From an uncultured Gammaproteobacteria bacterium (GTDB taxonomy: Bacteria; Pseudomonadota; Gammaproteobacteria; Steroidobacterales; GCA-2729495): 11,954 nt of DNA. Positions within the stretch are counted from its first letter, which is position 1. Every line of letters begins with the position of its first letter. The notes beneath the pieces were generated by a model, which was not told the origin of the DNA, did no database searches, and saw only the letters and a list, made by a program, of their open reading frames with translations. Positions 7,781-11,954 of the stretch are shown piece after piece. The stretch lies in assembly GCA_937958785.1 (NCBI GenBank), contig CALGMY010000150.1, positions 1 to 11,954 on the forward strand, read 5' to 3'. The translations under genes were made by a program, and so were the position numbers.

Positions 7781-7860
7781 CCGGGAATACCCTTGACCAT
7801 TTGCATCCACGGCATCAGCGTAGCGAATTTCGCCTCGTCTTTCTTCCGGGGAATATCCGT
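7781..7860. promoter_or_regulatory. Divergent promoter/operator region between quinoprotein dehydrogenase and SDR
   Basis: These 80 bases must hold the promoters for both divergent units. I see a central perfect inverted repeat GCGAA-T-TTCGC (7823-7833) and a near-identical palindrome-like 10-mer next to each start codon: GGGAATACCC (7783-7792) and GGGAATATCC (7849-7858). A TTGACC at 7793-7798 could be a plus-strand -35, but no good -10 is found 16-19 bases on. Ribosome-binding sites overlap the 10-mers: AAGGG for the minus gene (7794-7790) and GGGGAA for the plus gene (7848-7853). The repeats may be operator sites or chance. Confidence 0.4.
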
Positions 7861-8661
7861 ATGCAGGTCGTCATCACCGGCAGCACCAAGGGCATCGGCC
7901 TCGGCCTCGCCAGGGAGTTCCTGCGGCGGGGCCACGACGTGCTGGTCTCGAGCCGGGGGTCCGGTGCCGTCGAAAAGGCCGTGGCCGACCTCCGGGCCGC
8001 ATTCCCCGGCCGCAAGGTGGTGGGCAAGGTCTGCGACGTGGCCGACTATGCCCAGGTGCAGGGCCTGTGGGACGCGGCCGTCGCCGGCCTCGGCAAGGTG
8101 GACATCTGGGTCAACAACGCGGGCAGGGACGGCACCAAGGTCCCGTTCTTCATGATCCCCCCGGACGACTACGTGAAGACCGTCAACACCAACCTCATCG
8201 GCCTCATGAACTGCAACCGGGTGGCCATCCCGGCCATGTACAGGCAGGGCTCGGGGATGATCTGGAACATGGAGGGCTTCGGCAGCAACGGGGCGGTGCG
8301 TCCGACGATCGCGCCCTACGGGGCGACCAAGTGCGCCGTGCGTTACTTCACCAAGGCGATGATCGGCGAGCTGAAGAAGGCCCCGGTACGCATCGGGTAC
8401 CTCAGCCCCGGCATCGTCATCACCGACCTCCTCGTGCCGCCGCCCGACCGCCGCAACGAGAACTGGCAGCGCTCGAAGAAGATCCTGAACATCCTCGCGG
8501 ACACCGTCGAGACGGTGACCCCGTGGCTCGTGGAGGGCATGCTCCGCCAGCACGGCCGGCACGGGGCCGCCGTCCGCTGGCTCACCCCGGCCAAGGTCCA
8601 GGGCCGGTTCCTGATGAACATCTTTCGCAAGCGGGACGTCTTTGGCCCGCTGGGGATCTGA
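7861..8661 (+). CDS. Short-chain dehydrogenase/reductase resembling chlorophyll b reductase (NOL/NYC1-like)
   Basis: A 266-residue classical SDR. ATG at 7861 is chosen over an upstream in-frame TTG (7801) because GGGGAA lies 7 bases before it and the Rossmann strand starts at once (MQVVITGSTKGIG). Visible motifs are the cofactor loop TGSTKGIG (6-13), an Arg after strand 2 (SSR, 30-32) suggesting NADP(H), NNAG (85-88), and catalytic Tyr153/Lys157 in YGATK. The likely catalytic Ser142 sits 11 residues before the Tyr, within NMEGFGSNG, rather than the usual 12-14. That segment, together with YGATKCAVR, LSPGIVITDLL (181-191) and the tail NILADTVETVTPWLV ... WLTPAKVQGRF, follows the pattern I recall for plant NOL/NYC1 (NMDGAGSGG, YGSTKCG, SPGMVLTDLL, LPETVA, YLTPPRI). 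It is probably a cytoplasmic carbonyl reductase; chlorophyll b as actual substrate is inference. It is followed after 2 bases by the DUF1838 gene. Confidence 0.93.
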   Translation: MQVVITGSTKGIGLGLAREFLRRGHDVLVSSRGSGAVEKAVADLRAAFPGRKVVGKVCDVADYAQVQGLWDAAVAGLGKVDIWVNNAGRDGTKVPFFMIPPDDYVKTVNTNLIGLMNCNRVAIPAMYRQGSGMIWNMEGFGSNGAVRPTIAPYGATKCAVRYFTKAMIGELKKAPVRIGYLSPGIVITDLLVPPPDRRNENWQRSKKILNILADTVETVTPWLVEGMLRQHGRHGAAVRWLTPAKVQGRFLMNIFRKRDVFGPLGI

Positions 8662-8663
8662 CC

Positions 8664-9620
8664 ATGAATTCAGAACTGGTGAACGGCCTGTTCGCGGGCC
8701 GCCCGTCGGCCACCGACGCGCTGGCGACGGCGACTGCCGGCCGGCGCCTCGATTTCGACGACCCACGCGACAACCTCTATGCCTTCGGCAAGATCTGGGG
8801 CAGCTACGACGAGCCGGTGCTGAGCGGCTTTCACGGGCTGATGTACGCCCGCATCGGCGCGCAGCGGCTGGTGCCGCTGTTCGGCTACACCGGCACCGGC
8901 TGCATGCAGTCGAAGATCGACGGGGAGGGCAACCTCTGGATCCGGGGCAAGGAGACCGGCTACTTCACCGACCTCGCCACCGGCGACATCCTCGAGACCT
9001 GGGACAATCCCTGGACGGGCAAGACCGTCGAGGTCTTCAACTTCTACAACGCGGCGATGGGTGGGCGCCTCACCGCCGAGATGCCCCGCTTCGCCATGGG
9101 CGCGGCCCGGGACGACGCCACGCTGATGAATGCCGGCACCCACCGGGAACTGGGTGGCACCGTGCCGTTCCTCCTGCCCTTCGAGGTGTACGGCGACGAC
9201 CTCCTGCTGGCCTGGGATTACGCCCACGAATACACGAACCCGGTGACGCCGGAGGGGTGGCCGGAGGCGTCCACCGGCCCGCGCATCAGCCCTTCCGAGC
9301 ACTTTACCTTCTGCATGTCGCTCGCCGGGATGCAGGACCGGTCGGTGCCTTCGTCCCGGTTCATGGCGGGATTCTCCCGCTTGAGCCAGTGGTGGCCCTG
9401 GATGCGCATGGGTCGCCACGAGCTGGCGGAATCGGGCGTGGTGTTCGGCCGGATGTTCAGCCACAAGGGGCTGAAGGGCCCGGGTGACATACCGCCCAAG
9501 GTCCTCGCCTACATCGAGAAGCACGCACCCGAGTACCTCACGGTGCCCGACCACTGGCCCGATGTGATGCCCCACGGCACCTGGGAAGCTTTCGCCCGCG
9601 AAGTCCCGCGGGAGAGGTAG
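8664..9620 (+). CDS. DUF1838 family protein
   Basis: A 318-residue protein that I recognise as DUF1838 (function unknown) from its pattern: LDFDDPRDNLYAFGKIWGS, LFGYTGTGCMQSK, ETGYFTDLATGDILETWDNP (about 108-127), WTGKTVEVFNF, then PFLLPFEVYGDD, GWPEASTGPRISPSEHFTF (about 208-226), a Trp-rich SQWWPWMRMGRHE (about 244-256), and IPPKVLAYIEKHAPEYLTVP near the end. No signal peptide or membrane helix is seen, so it is probably cytoplasmic, whereas some family members are exported. The many conserved aromatic residues suggest a beta-rich fold that might bind a hydrophobic ligand; that is inference. ATG at 8664 lies 2 bases after the SDR stop with TGGGGA at 8651-8656, so the pair is almost certainly one operon with coupled translation. 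The TAG stop lies inside a REP-like hairpin. Confidence 0.88.
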   Translation: MNSELVNGLFAGRPSATDALATATAGRRLDFDDPRDNLYAFGKIWGSYDEPVLSGFHGLMYARIGAQRLVPLFGYTGTGCMQSKIDGEGNLWIRGKETGYFTDLATGDILETWDNPWTGKTVEVFNFYNAAMGGRLTAEMPRFAMGAARDDATLMNAGTHRELGGTVPFLLPFEVYGDDLLLAWDYAHEYTNPVTPEGWPEASTGPRISPSEHFTFCMSLAGMQDRSVPSSRFMAGFSRLSQWWPWMRMGRHELAESGVVFGRMFSHKGLKGPGDIPPKVLAYIEKHAPEYLTVPDHWPDVMPHGTWEAFAREVPRER

Positions 9621-9648
9621 GAGCGGCTTCAGCCGCGATTGCCTCCTA
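9617..9648. repeat. REP-like GTAG hairpin at the convergent gene junction; possible bidirectional terminator
   Basis: GTAG (9617-9620) heads GAGCGGCTTCAGCCGCGAT, whose stem GCGGCT/AGCCGC (9623-9628 and 9631-9636) has a 2-base loop, in practice 4. A GTAG foot followed by this type of GC hairpin is the form of REP elements known from Pseudomonas and Xanthomonadales, mobilised by REP-associated tyrosine transposases (RAYTs). In addition TAGGAG (9618-9623) and CTCCTA (9643-9648) form an outer inverted repeat that contains the TAG stop codons of both DUF1838 and the receptor gene. It is likely to end or stabilise both converging transcripts. There is only one copy in this window. Confidence 0.65.
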
Positions 9649-11954
9649 GAACCTCGTCGTCAGAGTGATGCCGGCGCTGCGCCCGCGGCGCGGCACGATG
9701 TGGAAGGCGTTCACTACCGTCGGGAAGCGCTCGAAGCTCGGGAAGTCCGTCACTAGAAGCGGCGTGTCCTCGTCCAGCAGGTTGTCCACGTAGAACGCCG
9801 CGACCCAGGTGTCGGATTCGATGCCGATGCGTCCATTCACCACCGTGGTATCGCCCACGTAGGCCTCATTCTCGGCCTCGATCCAGGTCTTCGAGTTATA
9901 GACGTAGTCGCCGCGCAGGAACCAGGTGCTGCCCTCGCCGCCGAGCGGGCGGGTGTACATGGCTGAGGCCGTCACCGTGTGCTTCGGGACCCGGGGCGCC
10001 TCGTTTCCGGCGACGCTGACTCCCTGGGCGAGCACATCCGGATCCGTTGAAATCAGTTCAGCGAGTCCAAGCGAATTGTAGGACTCGAGCTTTGTGTCCT
10101 GCAGTCCGTAATTGAGGGTGAGCAGGATTTCATCGGTAGCCGCCAGCGCCACCTCGACCTCTGTCCCGGTCACGCGGGACTCGCCCGCGTTACGGATGAC
10201 GTCGTTCGGGATTGCGCTGCTGTTGCCGGTGTCAGCACAGGTCCAGGGGATTTCCTGCACCTCGTTGATCGCCTGGTTCGTCCAGTCGATGTAGAAGAGC
10301 GCCACATTGGCCGTAAGCCGCCGATCGAGCCACTGGGTCTTGGCCCCCAGTTCGTAGGTCCAGGCTTCCTCCTCCTTGATGATTGCCCTGCCGTTGGCGA
10401 TGGCCGTCCGGGTGTCGTCCGCCGTGACCGGCGCGTCGAAGAAGCCGTAGAAGAAGCCACCGGGCTTGTTGCCCTTGGCTGCCGAGGCGTAGAGGCTCGC
10501 GTCATCCGTGGCCTGCCAGCGCAGGATGAACCTCGGCGTCACACTGTAGAAATTGGCCCTGGCGACGACCCCGTTCGGAGCGCGCTGGACCGGTGAATCC
10601 TTGGCGTAGCGGGCCTCCACCGAGACCGTCACATCCTCCAGCACGTCGTAGTCGATGCCGCCGAAGAAGGCCAGGTTCTCCTTGTCGGCATTCAGGTTCC
10701 AGGAGGGACGGCCGTTGATCAAGGGGTTGCCGAACTCCGTGCGGTTGCAGAACCCCGTGTACTCCCGCTGCTGGGAGAAGTTCTCGGACTTGAAGTAATA
10801 CGCGCCGGCGGTACCACGGAGGCGCTGCTCCTGGGGGGATGTCAGCCGGACCTCGCCCGAGTAGTCGTCCCAGGTCTGCAGCTCGCCGGCGGTGAAGACG
10901 TTGGACCAGACCGGTCCCAGCCAGGGCGAACGGTCGAGGTCCCGGTAACTCTCCAGTTCCTGGTGGTTGATCGTGCCGATCACGGCCATATCCCAGTCGC
11001 CCACATCCAGCCTGGCCTCGGCGAGGTAGCGCTGGCTTTCGGTCCGGGTGCCAATGAAGGGCGCCGGCGCTGCCGAGATTGTGGGCTCACCGAAGGCGCC
11101 GTACCGCGAGGTCACCCCCTCCCGGAGGTCTGCGATGCCGATGAGCGCCCGCAGGCCATCGCCATCGACTTCCCCGCACCGCCAGCCGGGCGATGTCGGG
11201 GCGGTGATATCGGCGCGGGGGTCGTCGGGGTCTCCGGCGACATAGCAGTTCAGCTCCGGTTGGTACAGCGAGGCGAAGTGCTCGTCATCCGCCCGGGTGA
11301 ACTCGGCTTTTACATTGATGGTGAGGCTGTCGGTGGGGAGGAACGTCAGCTTGCCGGTGACGTTCCAGGTGCTCTCGCCACCCAGGGGTGTGAAGTCGTC
11401 CAGCCGGGTCGACGGGGGCTGCCCGTCTGGCCATACCGCCCGGTAGTTGGGCAGGAACGCGACACAGCCGTCCGCCGCGGTCTCGCCGTCCCTGCACGGG
11501 TTCATGGAGTTGGTCCACTCCCCGTCGAAGGACTCCCAGCTGGCCGAGGCAAAGAAGAGCAGCTGGTCGCCCAGCAGGGGGCCGCTGAGGAAACCGGAGG
11601 TCTTGAAGTCGTTCTCCTCCCCGGCCTTCAGGTAGACCTCGCCACTGATTTCATCCGGGCTCGGCGCCCGCGTCACGTAGTTGATGGCCCCGGCGAAGGC
11701 GCCCCGGCCGAACAGCGCCGCCTGGGGGCCCCGGACAACCTCGATGCGCTCCACGTTGTCGACGGTGAGGCCACTGGCCGTGCCACTGACGTAGGCGCCG
11801 TCCACGAAGAAGGCCACGTTGCCTTCGGAGCCGAAGTTCTGCAGCGGCGTGAATTGGCCGCGCATGCTCGGTGCATCCAGGCGCCGGCCTACGCTGTTGC
11901 GCTGGAAGTTGAAGTTCGGCGTGAATGCCGAGACGTCGTAGATTGACTGGATGT
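9646..11954 (-). CDS. TonB-dependent outer-membrane receptor (N-terminus beyond the window)
   Basis: The frame stays open to the right edge; 768 codons are visible, and the ATG at 11865 is only an internal Met. The visible start is in the plug domain: IQSIYDVSAFTPNF, then APSMRGQF, VAFFVDGAYVSG and VERIEVVRGPQAALFGRG, followed by AGAINYVTRAPS, all classic TonB-receptor plug motifs. The remainder is a beta-barrel of alternating strands and long loops, ending GRSAGITLTTRF with the terminal Phe used by the BAM machinery. Signal peptide and TonB box lie outside the window. It resembles the large receptors of sphingomonads and marine gammaproteobacteria that import scarce organic compounds, rather than a recognisable siderophore or B12 receptor; this is family resemblance only. 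It converges on DUF1838 with 25 bases between stops. Parts, such as 10060-10110, look less GC-rich than the rest, but I see no sign of recent transfer. Confidence 0.95.
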   Translation of the reverse strand, partial: IQSIYDVSAFTPNFNFQRNSVGRRLDAPSMRGQFTPLQNFGSEGNVAFFVDGAYVSGTASGLTVDNVERIEVVRGPQAALFGRGAFAGAINYVTRAPSPDEISGEVYLKAGEENDFKTSGFLSGPLLGDQLLFFASASWESFDGEWTNSMNPCRDGETAADGCVAFLPNYRAVWPDGQPPSTRLDDFTPLGGESTWNVTGKLTFLPTDSLTINVKAEFTRADDEHFASLYQPELNCYVAGDPDDPRADITAPTSPGWRCGEVDGDGLRALIGIADLREGVTSRYGAFGEPTISAAPAPFIGTRTESQRYLAEARLDVGDWDMAVIGTINHQELESYRDLDRSPWLGPVWSNVFTAGELQTWDDYSGEVRLTSPQEQRLRGTAGAYYFKSENFSQQREYTGFCNRTEFGNPLINGRPSWNLNADKENLAFFGGIDYDVLEDVTVSVEARYAKDSPVQRAPNGVVARANFYSVTPRFILRWQATDDASLYASAAKGNKPGGFFYGFFDAPVTADDTRTAIANGRAIIKEEEAWTYELGAKTQWLDRRLTANVALFYIDWTNQAINEVQEIPWTCADTGNSSAIPNDVIRNAGESRVTGTEVEVALAATDEILLTLNYGLQDTKLESYNSLGLAELISTDPDVLAQGVSVAGNEAPRVPKHTVTASAMYTRPLGGEGSTWFLRGDYVYNSKTWIEAENEAYVGDTTVVNGRIGIESDTWVAAFYVDNLLDEDTPLLVTDFPSFERFPTVVNAFHIVPRRGRSAGITLTTRF

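Noticed and set aside
7793..7821. Sigma70-type promoter starting with TTGACC
   Set aside because: The -35 is fair, but spacings of 16-19 bases give no acceptable -10, so I list only a general regulatory region.
7801..7860. Longer SDR start at the TTG at 7801
   Set aside because: It would add 20 residues before the Rossmann strand, and the ATG at 7861 has a good ribosome-binding site.
7777..8766. Minus-strand open frame opposite the SDR, and similar frames at 8670-9575 (minus) and 10963-11946 (plus)
   Set aside because: These are reverse-strand shadows of well-supported genes with biased composition and no motif.
1..11954. tRNA, rRNA, CRISPR array, insertion sequence, phage or defence genes
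   Set aside because: No transposase, repeat-spacer pattern, tRNA-like stem set or defence domain is visible. The window is nearly fully covered by metabolic and transport genes.

Overview
The window is a dense, GC-rich stretch of bacterial chromosome holding nine protein genes, two of them cut by the window edges. No RNA gene, CRISPR array, insertion sequence or phage gene is visible, and the largest gap between genes is 87 bases. The features point to a Gram-negative gammaproteobacterium: a TonB-dependent outer-membrane receptor, a periplasmic quinoprotein dehydrogenase, a lipoprotein with a lipobox, a RIO kinase of the type found in Pseudomonas, and one GTAG-headed REP-like hairpin of the kind common in Pseudomonas and Xanthomonadales. 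A Xanthomonadales-, Nevskiales- or Steroidobacterales-like lineage is my guess, but the order is not proven by the sequence.

Left two thirds (1-7780): six genes all on the minus strand. In transcription order they are a secreted PQQ-dependent dehydrogenase of the membrane-glucose-dehydrogenase family that lacks the membrane anchor (7780-5753), a 12-TM MFS transporter (5687-4416), a RIO-type protein kinase (4372-3509), a glutathione S-transferase whose GTG start overlaps the kinase stop (3512-2883), a secreted protein ending in a thrombospondin-type-3-like segment and two dockerin type I repeats (2795-1575), and a lipoprotein with a thioredoxin domain plus a long helical C-terminal region (1517 to beyond the left edge). 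Gaps are short (43-87 bases) or negative, so some genes may be co-transcribed. A strong hairpin directly after the dehydrogenase stop codon may reduce read-through there.

Right third: an 80-base divergent spacer (7781-7860) separates the dehydrogenase from a plus-strand pair. The first gene of the pair is a short-chain dehydrogenase resembling plant chlorophyll b reductases (NOL/NYC1), and the second is a DUF1838 protein starting 2 bases after it. The DUF1838 gene converges on a TonB-dependent receptor (minus strand, N-terminus beyond the right edge), and the 25-base junction contains the REP-like hairpin. Receptor, oxidoreductases, exporter and GST together look like a locus for uptake and oxidation/reduction of some organic compound. 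The substrate is unknown.

The most interesting points are the NOL/NYC1-like SDR coupled to a DUF1838 gene, the REP-like hairpin that includes the stop codons of both converging genes, and the orphan dockerin/TSP3 secreted protein.
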